From Membranipora membranacea (taxonomy: Eukaryota > Bryozoa > Gymnolaemata > Cheilostomatida > Membraniporidae), in the NCBI GenBank assembly GCA_914767715.1, contig OU612070.1, forward strand, positions 17,127,501 through 17,191,500: a DNA stretch of 64,000 nt, in the 5' to 3' direction. Positions 1-14,100 of the stretch are shown here, in pieces (positions within the stretch are counted from its first letter, which is position 1; each line of letters starts with the position of its first letter). A program made the position numbers and the translations under genes. The notes below the pieces were generated by a model. The model was not told where the DNA came from and did no database searches. It saw nothing but the letters and a program-made list of their open reading frames with translations.

Positions 1-2169
1 AGTAAACCCCCCCTGTTTATGACAAAACAGAGGGTGGGATGCCCCTAAAGAGGGACGCAAGTTGCCCGGAGTCCTCGTACTGAGAGTGTGATACATCCTA
101 GTAAACTGGAATGCATCCTAGAGGTGAGGCCATGGTGGACCTCCTAATCGTGAGTGTGCAGCAAGCTGCCAGAAACTGAAACAGGCACTAATCAGCCATT
201 GGCCATGACACTTTGATCTTAGCCAATAGGCCGAGAAAGAGTAAACCCACGATATCCTGAACGGTAGAGGTTCATGTTCAGACACCACAGGTTGTTAAGA
301 TGTATAAGTGATTCACAACAAATGGTATTGCGTAGTTCATATTAGAAAACAACAGATATATTTGAAATGCTATGACTAAACTATTTTCAAGTTATCAGAA
401 ATTTCCCAAGGTGCACTGTCTATGAATGATGAATCCATAGACAAACACATGTCTATGGATGAATCGTTGAATTGCATGGGCATGAGAGACCACTCTATCC
501 TCTGTAACTTATTGATAGCAAGTGGAATAAAAAGATCTGTCTACCTGAGATTGCTTGTAGAAGACTATTAGAGACGTAACACTCAGTTCCTCTGTAGTTG
601 AAGCAAGTGAACACAAGTAGCGTGTCGGACAAGCTGTCGCGCAATCAAGTTTGCAATTCTTCTAAGATTATTTACATCAGCGCATTTACCTTTGCTGACC
701 CAACCAAGTGGCAGCGCAAAACTATTCTGATGGTAGAAGAAAGAGTTCATACATAAAAAGATCACTGTAAGTGTATTCATGTCACATCACAGATGCTGTT
801 GTTTGCTCAAAGTTGAAGCCACACATGACTGTCACTGAAATTCTCCTGAGAGGAGGTAAGATAAACAGAAAGTGTTTCTAAAAAGGAAACCAAACCCTCT
901 GTCATACATTACCCAGGGGAGATAAAAAGACATAGCAGCATAGTTAACAGCGCTGTCACTGGATTCAACATGACATCCGTATATAATAATAAGTCATCGG
1001 GATGTTATGGTCAATATGCAGTCAGTACATTGTCCAAACCAATTTTATCAATTTTATAACAGGGCCAAGAAGACCACCCATTAATGATTAAAAAGAATTT
1101 GACCATGTGAAGCTATGAAATAAAGGGCGTTTTGTATTTCGATGTTGAATTTCTTTCCGGCTTGGTTGTATTTTTTGCTACCACCCGCAAGATATGTAAT
1201 TTCCTTTGGGAGCAAACACAAAACAAAAACTTCTACTTTTGCACTCACATGAAAACTTTTGACCTCAATGTACTGATGTTCTCATGAGAAGGCAAAACAA
1301 ACGTCTGAGAAAATTAGCCCACATGAAAAGTAGTTAGTAGATTTTGTGCAAGTTACGGCACTACTATAACAAGATAATGAATGGAAAGGGATGTACAACA
1401 TTTTATTTCAAATTTCACTGGTTATCGAAAATGTAACAAAATATCTCGCATCTGATCTAGATCAGTAGTGATCTGCAAGGCTGGAAAGTATTTACCATTT
1501 CTTAGTATGTGCAAAATGTGATAAAAACCCTTCACAAAATGCAGGAGGCAAGTATCTGGCTTTATATACTACTGCCAGAGTATCACATTGGACATACTAA
1601 ACATTGATTTGTTAAAATACATGGAACATCGAATAGAACAGAACTGTACATTGTAGATACAGAATGTGAAACATTCAATAGATTAGACAGTATACTGTAA
1701 AACAATTAGTTAATAGAAAGATCAACATCATTAATTAAAATATCCAGTTAACAAAGTTGGCTAAGATCAATTGCACAATTCCTGTTCAGATTTTCAAACA
1801 GCTTCCACTACTGGCCACATATTAACACAAAATGTAGGTCAAGTAAGTCTCTGGGACTTGACTGGTTTAATGCCGTTACAGTTGGTGTCACGCCATTACT
1901 ATTTGCTGGTATAGCATTAGTCCATGCCCCTCAGGCTCTTGCCCTTGTCCGACGGTCCCCCGGCCAGAGTAGAGCAGAGGGTCAGTGATTCCTGAACGCC
2001 AGCACACTTAGCGACAAGTATCATAAAGCAACAACAGCATTGATGCAATCATATACATAAATAACAGCAACAATCAGCGTTATGACATAGTCAGGCTAGT
2101 ATTGTGAGAGAGTATAACTCCTGTGGCCTCAGTAGGTATGCCAATAATATATATGTAAGATCGTCTGTC
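1..2169. other. 3' flank of the P450 gene, no gene seen
   Basis: No convincing exon on either strand. A small perfect hairpin (10-bp arms, 433-442 and 451-460) is present. TTTATT at 1402-1407 is an AATAAA polyadenylation hexamer on the minus strand and could serve the P450 transcript, about 760 bases past its stop. Positions 1903-1970 resemble, in inverse orientation, the GC-rich stretch at 13410-13460, suggesting a dispersed repeat. Confidence 0.4.
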
Positions 2170-5100
2170 TCATTCTGCCGTGGGCACCTGCGACGTGATG
2201 TCAGCTTTCCTTCCGGTGAATATTAGATTGAAATCACCAGGGTAGCGAATCAGTCCAAACACATCCGGTCCCACCTCACCTGACAGCTTGACAGTAAATC
2301 TCTGTAGTACAGTTGTCAGCATGAGGAATAACTGCCACTGTGACAGGTTTTTCCCTATACACATGCGAGTACCTGTCAAAAAAGAAGGTCACAGACTGTC
2401 AATGAGTGCAAAGGTTGGACCACCCAGACTGAGCTTACATTGAGACCACACAGGCTGAGCTTACATTGAGACCACACACAGACCGAGCTTTCATTAAAAT
2501 GATACCCAAGCTTTTTCAGTTATTATGCCAAGAGGAAAAGGAAAGCTACATGTAACAACTCACAAACTTTGTCTGTACGCATAAACTTTCAACTTAGTTG
2601 GGAATTTAGATTTGTTACAGCATAATTTTGAACCAATTTAAATTCAACTGTTAGTGCAACGCTGGTATAAAAACACAAACAGTGGAAAAACATTGTACAT
2701 GGATATTTGATCATGTCAACTGGAACATTGGCAATCAAGCTCCTAATTTTCCGATCTCTTCATCTATTTATCATTACAATAGCCTCGGGGTGAGTGACGA
2801 AATAGGCTTAGATACCAATATCTTAATATTCCTGAATTAATTATGGTTATTTCTGGCACAAGGAAACTGATGTTCCAACAGTACAACGTAGATGAACTTT
2901 CAACATAAAGCAAAAACAAGAATGCAATTGACGAATAGAAGAAGCTCATGGGCACTCTCCGGGGAAGTTCTGTCAGTTGAGTTTCCTAGTAGGAGAATTC
3001 TCCATGGGGGGATATTACATAAGTCGGGGGGTCTCACAACATGAATAAACAGTGGAATGTATAAATCAGCATTAGATCACAGGCCTAATTTACTGGTGTT
3101 GTTTCTAAAACACAAGGAGCTTTGGAAGCGTTCACATGACATTGGTATAATGGTGATGCCTGCCTCGGGCGGGCGACAGCTGATGTCAATATCTTTAGGT
3201 CAGCAAGTTCATAAGTGACAGCAAGAGTATAAGGTCAATTAAAGCAAAGATACTACTGATTGATTAAAAGTAACTCTTACGCATAAACATATAAATACTT
3301 ATATTAATATTTATATGTTATATGTTATATTATTATGCTCTCACATAAAACCAGGGTAATCCATCATTGACATAACTGCCCCTCTGTTATTACCAAAGTT
3401 GACCTGTGCCAATTTTCTTAAAACCGGTAATAACGACAATCTTCTATAAAGAATTTGAGTGGCCATCCCAATTCAGTGTCTGTAGGTAGATAGATATAAA
3501 AAAGGTAACCCATTTCACAGCTGAATAAACGCTAAGTGGGCATAGCGATAAACATCTAATTTTTCTGTAAAAAATGACAAACCTGCGGAGTATGGCATGA
3601 ATTTCTCTGGCTTCTGGAAGTCGTTGTTAGCATTGGCAATAAATCTGTTGGGGTTAAACTTGAGGGGCTCTGGATAAGTTTCCTCATCATAATGTATGGA
3701 GGCAAGATTGGGGATCACAACAGTTCCCTTCGAAATACGGTAGCCTGAAAATAGAACAAATAATAAATAACAAATAAACAAAATGTGATGTCATTTTGAA
3801 CAGCAAACACCTAGATATATATATTATAGTGTTTATACCTAAATATAGAAAGCTCTGTCATCAAGAACAACACACATTTGATAAAAATAGTACAACAACA
3901 GCTGTATGTCAACAGTTTTATATTGTTATGTGATTATGAGAATGGCTAGTCTAGTTTGAGCCCTTTCCATAAACACATAGCTATAAATAAATAATATATC
4001 ATATTTGTTGTGTTTACAGTGATACCAATATCGCTTAATCACTTAGGAAATTTGTGAGATTGTCAATAAAGATTTTTACAAGTCATTTTCATGATAGATG
4101 GTGTGATGAGATTTAACATTGAATTGGCATACCTAAGATGAATAAAAACAACATAAAACACAATTTTCACTGTTATCATCAACATTACAAGAGATTACAA
4201 AAGCCATTATGATTAGAATGGTTTAGCTTAGCCTTGTAACGCGGCCACGAAAAAGAAGAAGTGTCCACGTGACAAGGCTATGCATGGCTGGGGATTATTA
4301 ATAGAGTTCCTTTCCTAGTGAACGGATCATTAACATATTTCTGACCAGCTGATCAAGCCTCTAACAGGATCTGTATTAATTTATACAACTGCCAAAATTC
4401 TGGGAGTATTGATGGTGGGCTTAGCTCAATAAAAAGTTTAACAAAAGTTGGCTTACATTTCGGTTAATTGCCTGTGTCTAATAACTATTAGATAATATGG
4501 TGCTCCTTCGCCAAACATATGCAACGTGAGGGGTAATCTCAAAATGCGGCCAGGCAACAGCTCAGCCATCACATTAATGCGCGGATGACAGTTAATAGGC
4601 AGGCATCAGGCCCGTCTAATTTACCAGCAGCATCACAATCTAATATATACCATAAACTTAATATACTAAGTAATATAAATTATATATATGGCCAAGGTTT
4701 GATGTTTGTACACATAAATACCATGCTATCCTGATTTTCAGCAGGCGTACATTAAAATTTCTTTAGACCAACTTTATAAAGTGATGCAGTAAATGATATA
4801 GGCATTAGGCACAGCCTCCTCATCACAATTTCTCAATTATCCTTGAACACCTGTTATGACATCATCAAAGTTGCTTTTGATATTCATGTTTAGAAAGACA
4901 AGATTTGTTGACCAGGTAAGTGCAGGAAAGTACTATGATTTTGCATAATGAGCTTCCTTTCTGAACCCTTGTTGGTGGTTGTTGGTATTGTTGAAGCCAT
5001 ATGGCTTGCAAAACAAGGCAACTCCCAGACAATTTAAGGCAATCAACGGAAGAAACTTTGTTCCACTGTGATAAATACAGGTATCCACTACATAATGACC

Positions 5101-8100
5101 CTAATTTGTACCAGCATATAATGATCATGTCAATTTTTAGAGAAATGAAAGTCAAAAACAAGCTGTGAGCTGTTTTAAAAAGCCGAGAGGAAAATTGCTA
5201 TTTCAGTTTTAGTGCAGCCGTTCATAGCTGTTAAAATAGTCAAACAGGTGTGAACTTTTTCAGCTTATAATCCACCTCTCATATTGTATTTTTGAGTTCT
5301 TTAGTATTATTAGTATTTCATTATTAGAAAACTCTCATCAGAAGTGGCATCATTATAAAACCCATGTATCAGATTTTAGACCGAGTAAAATACCAGGTCA
5401 CTAATGAGTACAATAAGCTTCAGAAAAGGAGGAGTGGCAACCTCTATATTCCAAACATCGCACACATAGGAGTCGTACCAGTGTTCATGGTGCAACAACT
5501 CCAAATTCCATAAGGGTTCTTCATTATTCATAGAGCAAAAATGATAAATCTATGATATAACTTCCAACAGTCTGGAATTCGTCCCAAACTCCCTCTTCAA
5601 ATTTCTTAATGATACAATCAATTAAACACCTGAGGACTGCAACCTTCAGGCCTTCATAAATAACTTACACAGGCAGCCAATATTGCAATGGCAGGAGTGA
5701 CATTTCTCAGTTGGTGATATTATTGTTATTTTACCTACAGTTTTCTTCGTTCTAAAAAGAGGGGCAATTAGCGAAATATAAATTAGACTATTCACAAAGA
5801 GTAAATAATGCAACAACTTCCATCACCATATGACTGCTAAATGTAAGTGAAACACTCACCTCTGAAGTTGACATCATGTGTGGCGGCATGCGGGAGGTTG
5901 ATGGTGACAAGATTGATATATCTTTGAATTTCAGTGATCACTGCACTCGTGTAGAACATCTCACTTTGGTGCTTCAGACAGGGAGACTCGCCTCCTGTTA
6001 CCTCATCAATCTCAGCCTAGAAAAAATTAATCTGTTAGGATAAAAAATGGCACAGAGTTAGGAATTGGAATTGCCTGCTTTTTCCATGTTAAAGGACAAC
6101 TCCCCTCATTCACAATTTACTTTGGTAAATGTACCGCCCTCCCTGGTACCACTAAATTGAAATCTTCTCATGTAATAGAAGTATCAACATATCCGTATAC
6201 GTGTATAGTAATTACCATTCTAGTAAGCTGCCCCTCTCATTCAAAACCCATAGAATGTGCATTGTTTTACACATTGAAAAAAAGATCATAAAATAATGAC
6301 CAGTAATTTAAGTGAAAGCCATTCATTGAGTGGATTGACCTAAGTAAAGCTGTAAACAAAATATGACATGAAAGCGGATTTTTTGGATGACACAACTGTC
6401 TGAACACAGCTCAGCCTCAAATCTGGAATCATTTGATCTGAGACTAAGCTGCCCTTAAGCTGGTTTAATTCTCTAGTATTTATTCCATGTAACCAGGATT
6501 TTTGACAGTAGTTCGATAAGATTTCAGACTCAAATTGATTTCCAATGTCTGCATGCTACACTTTGCCGATCTCAATGATCAAGGCGCCCGAATAACTATT
6601 AATATTCGGTGTGTATAGAACTAGTGGCCAAGTATTGAAACCTCTAGTTTAAGCGCTCAAACTGTGTCAGGATAGCTGGTAGTGGCAATTCATTATCAAC
6701 CACTTAGGGGAAATTGGTTGTTAACGAAATACCACTACCAGCAGCTATCCTGGCACAGTTTGAGCACTTAAACTATGAAACCTGAGAAGAGGTATTCTAG
6801 GTTCTAGGAAAGACCATTTCCATGCGACCTTTATGGTTCAAAATTTGTCAATTTCTCTAATTGACTTTTATTTAGCAGATAACAGATTTCAGCACTGTAT
6901 CTGTGTCTTTGCATGATATTTAAATCGACTCAATCATCACAATATGATCTTTCTAGTCTCACCTGAACCTTAGTCTGAACTTCAGGATGCCGGGCCATTA
7001 TGAGTAGAGCCCATCTTAGGGTTGTAGCTGTGGCTTCGATACCCATGGCTATCAAATCAGTTACCACCTGTATCAGCTGTTGCTCTGCAAGAGAAGACAA
7101 CTTGAGTAAGGTACGCATGGACGATTTCAGGTGAAAATAGATTATTCAGAAAAATATTGAAACAAATGAAGTGGGTTCTTTTCCTGGCACTTAACGGTAG
7201 TCCAAGTAAGAGAACCGATCGTACATAGAACGGAACAAGAAACACGCTGTCTTCTACGAAAAGCAAAATCCCCGGAGCTTCTAGAATTTTATCAACTGGG
7301 TTCATTTTTTTAATCAAAATGTACCAAATTCATTTCGTAAATAACAGATAAAGTTGCCATCGCATGTTTTCTTTCCTTCCTTCTTTACAGTTATCACTCA
7401 ATGTTTTTTTTGCCATTCAAGACCCTATGAGAGAGAATTCTCTTTAGCACCGTGCTATTATAGAGGACTGTCTCGCACATAAACTTAATAATAATAAACG
7501 TATAAACCATCATCAGATTTCTCATTTCGTCTATAGTCTCACAGTGACCACATACCAGTATTTGTAGCTTCTTTCCCTTCAGAGATTCTATCAAGATAGT
7601 GATCTACAAAGTCTGTTCTCGGGGCAGATGGATCAGAGGCTAGCTTTTCTTTGTGGGCTGAGATAACTCCAGTGACTACTCCGATAGCGGCGGTCGCGTT
7701 GTTGACAAGAACCTTATAATTAGTTGGGTCTCCAGGGAGATTTCTGTAGTGTAAACAACAAAAATTATTCATAATTGGTTCTTTATATTTATATTTAAAA
7801 TTCATACTTAAATCTGAAGTTATTCCTTGCTCTGAGCTCTTTTGCGCCATTGGCACTGAATAATGCCGCTGGGAATATAAAACTTTTTCATTCCATCATG
7901 GTTTTTTCCTTGGAGCCTCCTCGTTCAAAGCATATGGGAGTTGGAATTATATTGTTGTTCAATATATTAATCTGATTTTGCTTAGCTTTTGCCAAATAAC
8001 AGGCCTGGATGGTTCTAACTGCCGTTTTTCTCAGACATAGCTGAGCTGTCGATGATCAGCTCAAAGCCCATGCAGCAAAAAATTCTAGAGACCTAGTGTT

Positions 8101-11100
8101 AGATGATAAGTGGTATGCAAGAGGCTATTGGCATTAGAAATTATTATAATGCACTTAATTAGTGTCAAAACTCTTCCCAATAAATGTTTATATAGTGTTT
8201 TTGCCCACCACATTCTCAACTGATTGGTGTTAGAGATGATCAGGGGCGTTTTAAGTTCCCCTAGTGTTTTCTTATATCAAGGGAATGAAAGGGTTTATTA
8301 CGCCCCTTGATTATAGGGGTCTATTGTACTTTAACAAAAGATTTCAAATGTTCAAGTCATTTTGCTCAATTGGAGCATTCCATGAGATTCGATTCTTTGA
8401 TCCTAAGCAACATTATTGGCAGATTCAATTTATTTTTTACAGATATTTCACCTGAGAAATGTGAAGTAGTTGTTGACATTCTGGGCTCCAGCATCAACGA
8501 ATATGTCTGCAGAGATTTTGGAGAGGGCCTTCATCAGGTCGTCGGTTGGTTTGAACTCAACCCCAATAACCGGCAGACTAGTAATATTACAGACAGCAGT
8601 GTCCAAATATAGCTGAGGGTTTATTGGCTTCCCGGCTGTCAAAATACGAGTCATATCACATTCATTTAACCATAATGAATTCATAAAACACCGTAAACTT
8701 CGAAACATTGAACATTGATAGAAGAGACAAAATTATGCTGAAAACTTACTCCAAATATAAGACTTTAAATCAGGTGGTACTCATTCCACTCCCCTCCCTA
8801 TCTAAGTTCTAGTACTTAGGCTATCAAATATAATTTAATGTGTATCATATGTGATCCTGGCCATCAAAATCCTTTTGCAGCAAGACATTCAGTAGCTCAA
8901 GTTATGCAGAGGTGAAGCGCCTACATCGCTGCAGATATCAATTGAGCAAATACACAAGTATGTTTGTATTAACAACACAAGTACGTCTGTATCAGCAATT
9001 CGGAAGAAATCTTATATAATGATCCTTGAGGTTTGCAAGCCGCCAAAACATAAAATCTAGGTTTGTTGTTCTTTATCATGTAAGAATGAACGTCCATAGC
9101 TTTCATGAAAGAAGTATGTTATGTAACGTAAAGCTATCTAGACTTTTATTTGAGTCTATGGAGTGGACTCACCTTCCTGAGACAGCCATTGAACGAGGTC
9201 TGCGGTGGATTTGATGATTCTCTGCTCTGCCAGGTCAGATTTGTCCCAGCCAATCTCGGAGAGTATCTGACGGATTACTCCTCGCTGAGAGTGGTATAAG
9301 CTTCCTTCGGAACTGAATATTCCTGAGGAAATATCGATAAAATCGATAAGTTAATCATCTGTATAAAAACTCATGTAATAAAAAGGCTACCTGATCTTAT
9401 CTTGAGGTAAAGGGCAGTAAATTATTGATATGATCTAGGTATGTATACTTTTTTAAAACTATTTTAAAAAAACAGATTAGCAACCCCTACACCTCCCCAC
9501 TACCTATACCTCACTCACTCCAAAATCCATGGGTTTTCTAGAATATGCCGGTTCTAAGTTTCTGGGCATGCTATTTATGGGGGTATTATCCTGGAATTAA
9601 TCAAATTTGGCTGTTTTCTGCATGACATTATATAATCCATAATACATGTCTAAATCTGTTGCAATATATCCCTCATCTCTACAGAAAAAGGTTGTGCTTC
9701 CAAAAATTGTTACCTGACATATTTTTTAATGTCATGCCATGTTTGCCACTCGATAGCGCAATGCAGCTTCAGCACACGGCTCCATGTGATTCCTGATCAT
9801 CCTGGGAATTCCAGGAATTGCATTGTGGGATAATCTTCATCAAGTGTTCTTACATGAAATTCTGGTTTGTACAGCATTGTTTTAATCTGATTCTTAGCTA
9901 ACAGTGATTTAATTGGATGGACCGGTCAATTGTGAGCAACAGAAGCTGAAGCTGATTAAATATCAGGACACAAGTCTATTGCAAAGGGTCAAGCCAAGGC
10001 CATGAAAGTCAAATATCAGATTGTGATAACTAAACATGGAGATTGTACTATACATAATAAGTGTACACAGAGTAAGGATATCCTTACTCTGTGATATGTA
10101 TATATCAAGTATATGGTTATGAAAAATGGTGAACATTATTATACTGCCGTGACCCATCAACTGCAGCAATTGTATACCGTTGCCTATGAGATGGTAAAAT
10201 CTTGATGAGAGAGTCGTATTCAGTTTTGTTCACTAAAATAGCCGGCGTCATGGTCCACATTAGTTTAAGTGCTCAAACGGTGCAAGATGCTGGTAGAGGC
10301 ATTTCATTATCAACCAGGAGAAAGTGGTTGATAATGAAATGCCTCTACCAGCATCTTGCACCGTTTGAGCACTTAAACTAGGTCCACATACGTAAGTACA
10401 TTTGGCACACTATGATATAATATTTAGTGGCTAGCTGTTTCATACCACAAATCTTTATCTTGTCAAACATATTCTACTGGGTATGACATCAGGTATACAT
10501 TGTCTTATGCAACAGATAAGTTTATAGAATGAGATGTGCAGATAATCTAAGATACTCAATAATACTCTTGATTTAAGATTGTCTTGTAGATGTTGGTATG
10601 TTACTGGTGAAGTAACCTTATCACAGGGCAAATAGATCAACATGATACCCTATATTATAACCTATCCACCATGTGTTTCTTCAAACAATTCTAGCCAGTA
10701 ACATTTACAGACAATCATGGCGAGCTTGCTGACTTGCACTCTTTGCCTTTTAACTTGAGCAGTACAGTGCAGTTTAAGCATAGGTAAATAGGACGCATTA
10801 ATTGTTCTGCTCTGATAACTGGAGCTATTATAAATTATGTTCTTTGCAAATCTGGGTGGAAATCATCACAAAATATGAAACCTATGAATAAAACAAGTCT
10901 ACTAGTTTAAATTACAAACAAGCCGTAAGTCGGTCACTGTTAATGGGCCATTAATCAGGTTACAAAACATAACAGAATGTGAAATAAATTTGTGAAAAAA
11001 GCGGTCACTGGCTACAATGCAACTTGTTTTCACTTCAAGTCATTGACACCTATCCCCGAGGTCAGAAAAATAGTCTGAAAAAATCTACAGCTGCGAGACA

Positions 11101-14100
11101 AATAGTCTGCAGGTAAAATATTTGAGAAAAATTTGACTGGTGAACTGTGAGCGATTCTTGTCTATACTGTAACTTGAATAAGTATTTGAAAAGGCAGACA
11201 CTAAACACAGGTCTCGAGATATGAATGTATCAGATACAGCCATGCTTGATAGGCAGGAGAAGCACTAACTTGCACACATAATAACATATTATCTCAAGAC
11301 GAAATCATTACCCATTATGCAACAGTGTCTGCAACAGCGTCTGCATCATAGATGAGTATTACAGATATCAGCTATGACAACTACCCAAGACAATACCTTC
11401 AACTAAATGCTGCTAACTAAAATCCCATCAGGGCTCCAGTTTACGGAGCCTTCAGGAATGTTTGATTCTAAAAAGCTTGTACTTTGTTGAGAATTTTGAG
11501 ATGATTTGATACATGGCGAGGGAATTCCCAGGAAGCGTACCACAAAACCCAATAAAAAAATTTCTTGTGCTAAAGTGTTACATGGTAATATGTGTTCAAC
11601 AAATTATTATTTTATTTTTGCAATCAGTCCTAACACTGCATTCCTCATACTTCATACCACCTACAGCAGACTGCACACTGCACACTGCACACTGCACACT
11701 GCACACTGCATCCTGCACACTGCACACTGCACACTGCACACTGCACACTGCACACTGCACACTGCACACTGCACACTGCACACTGCACACTGCACACTGC
11801 ACACTGCACACTGCACACTGCACACTGCACACTGCACACTGCACACTGCACACTGCATACTGTTTAGCACTGCATAAGTCTGGTGACTCCATGCATTTGA
11901 GGTTTTATACATAGTACTCACCGTGTTTTTGGGTGATGGACGTCCAGGTGATATCTGGTCTGCCACTAAAATTCTTCCCCTGTTTTACCAAAGCGTCATG
12001 GATAGCCTCATATCCATTGATTACAACCACCTCCGTGCTGGCTAACTTGATACTGAAAATATCTCCATACTTTGCCCTCATGTCCGCAAACGTCTCATAG
12101 AGTGGTCTCCCTAGTACCATCAGTGCACTTCCTAAAATAAAATGGTGGCAGATCAATAACTGTTAGCTGTATGTAGAGGTACCAATTCATAAAGTTACCT
12201 TTGACTACTCCATTATCTGTAAACTTTCAAGGAAACCTCTCTAAGCAAAAAAATAAACAAGCAAGGCCAAAGTTGTCATTACTCTTCAACGGGAAGTGAA
12301 AATATTCAGGGGTGACAGGGTGGTGTAGTTGTTAGGATTCAAGCTTCTCAATCTGAGGTTGCAGATTCTAATCTTTGTCGCCCTCCATGATGTTATTGGA
12401 GGTGAGCTCTTCGTACATATCTCTTAGCCTTGTCATGTGACAAAAGCTTGTACAGGGGCATGCTAAATACATAATATATCATGTATCTTATTCTACCCTC
12501 TAGCCTCAAAAGGCCAGGGGCCTCAATAATGTTCATATTTCTATAACAGTTATCTGAAAAGCATTGGACAAAATTTGGGGTGAACCTCATCATCATTATG
12601 AAAACAGACGTCTTCTAACAATTTTTATGCATCCTTTTAAGGACTCAGTTCAAGGATACAAAACAAATTGTTATTTATACCCCATACCAAGGAGTAACCC
12701 ATACTACAAACAGATGAACAAATGTACAAATGTACAACTTATATTATGTAGAAGCGCACTGTTGTACAATGATGAAAAGTAATGTACATATGACGTGCAA
12801 ACATATTATAAATTATGGATCAGGTAGACACAAGAGGTCTGATCGATCAGCTTAGGGGGCATGCTGTGTCAAGTGGATTAGGTCTGAGCGCTGACAGGCC
12901 TAGCCTAGAACAAGTTTAATCCAATTGCCTGCATTCCTATTGCTCCCTTCTACTGGCGTGACCAGTGGGTCAGGAGCGACTCGGAATGCAGGCAAATGGA
13001 CCAAACTTGGTCTAGGCATAGCCGGGGTGATGTAAACAAATCCTTGTGTCTGATGGTCTAAATACACTGACGAGGTTGCAACCTCATCGGATCCTCAATG
13101 AGTTTTTTTTCTACGCATGAATCCTCTGAGGATCAGCTCAGGCTTATATGTTAGTAGTGTGACGTCATGTAAACTTCTGTGCACTCTAAGGTTGCAACCG
13201 CTGATCTGACCGCTGAGGATCAGCTGAGGCTGCTGTTGTTAGCATATTATATGTTAACAATGGTAGACGTTGTGCAAACCTCTAAGTATGTCTTGACCAT
13301 TAGACCTAGAGGTTACCCAAGGATAACCTTGGCAGCATCCAGCCACATTTGTTTACTGTGAGACATAAAAGTTTCAATCAGGGATGCTAGCGCTAGCGCT
13401 AAGGTTCAATTGGGGGGGCCCCCCCCGTCGGACGGTGGGCAAGAGTCTGTGGAGCTAAGGTTAAACAGAATAGAGTATTGATCACATAACCATTGACCTG
13501 ATAGGGGCAAGAACCCCTGTGATCTGCACACGTTCCAGTGCCGCATCATACTATGGTTGTGCCCATTTTGAAGGTCAACTTTAGTTCAAAAGTTTTATTT
13601 AGTTTCAGTTCTGGGATATCTCAGGTCTTGTAAATCTCAGCATGGCTGTCCTCACCACGCACAACAATCGATCATGACTTATTTTGGTTTCTCAAGACAT
13701 AATGAGTAATCAACTTACCACAACCAAGCATAAATCAAGAGGATTATGCATTAAAAATACAATTTAGTAACTTTGTTACTTTCCAGTTAATGACTTATGT
13801 TGATGAGAATAGCCCATTACACACAGATTACCTGAAGGGCACTTCCCAGGTCTATTCTTCAATGGTCAGTCTTCAATAATGCAATCTTCCTCCCAAAAAG
13901 GTGCAGTCTTTTATACATTGCCATTGAGGACAGGAGTTTTCTTGGAATTCCATGGTACATTGCATTATGGGAATCAGTTAAAGTTTGACTTTATATTATA
14001 CATCAGAATCATAGACAGATTTCATCATCAGTGAAGGGACACAATCTCCCATCAAACATAGAGGGAGGCAGGGACGTTCTGCCTCCCCTAGAATGCTCAA

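Noticed and set aside
7057-7594. Minus-strand open frames between P450 exons 6 and 7
   Set aside because: They lie in the intron (7085-7555); the P450 frame closes without them.
11506-11966. Several overlapping open frames on both strands with His/Cys-rich peptide repeats
   Set aside because: They are read-throughs of the 7-bp microsatellite, open in all frames because the unit contains no stop codon.
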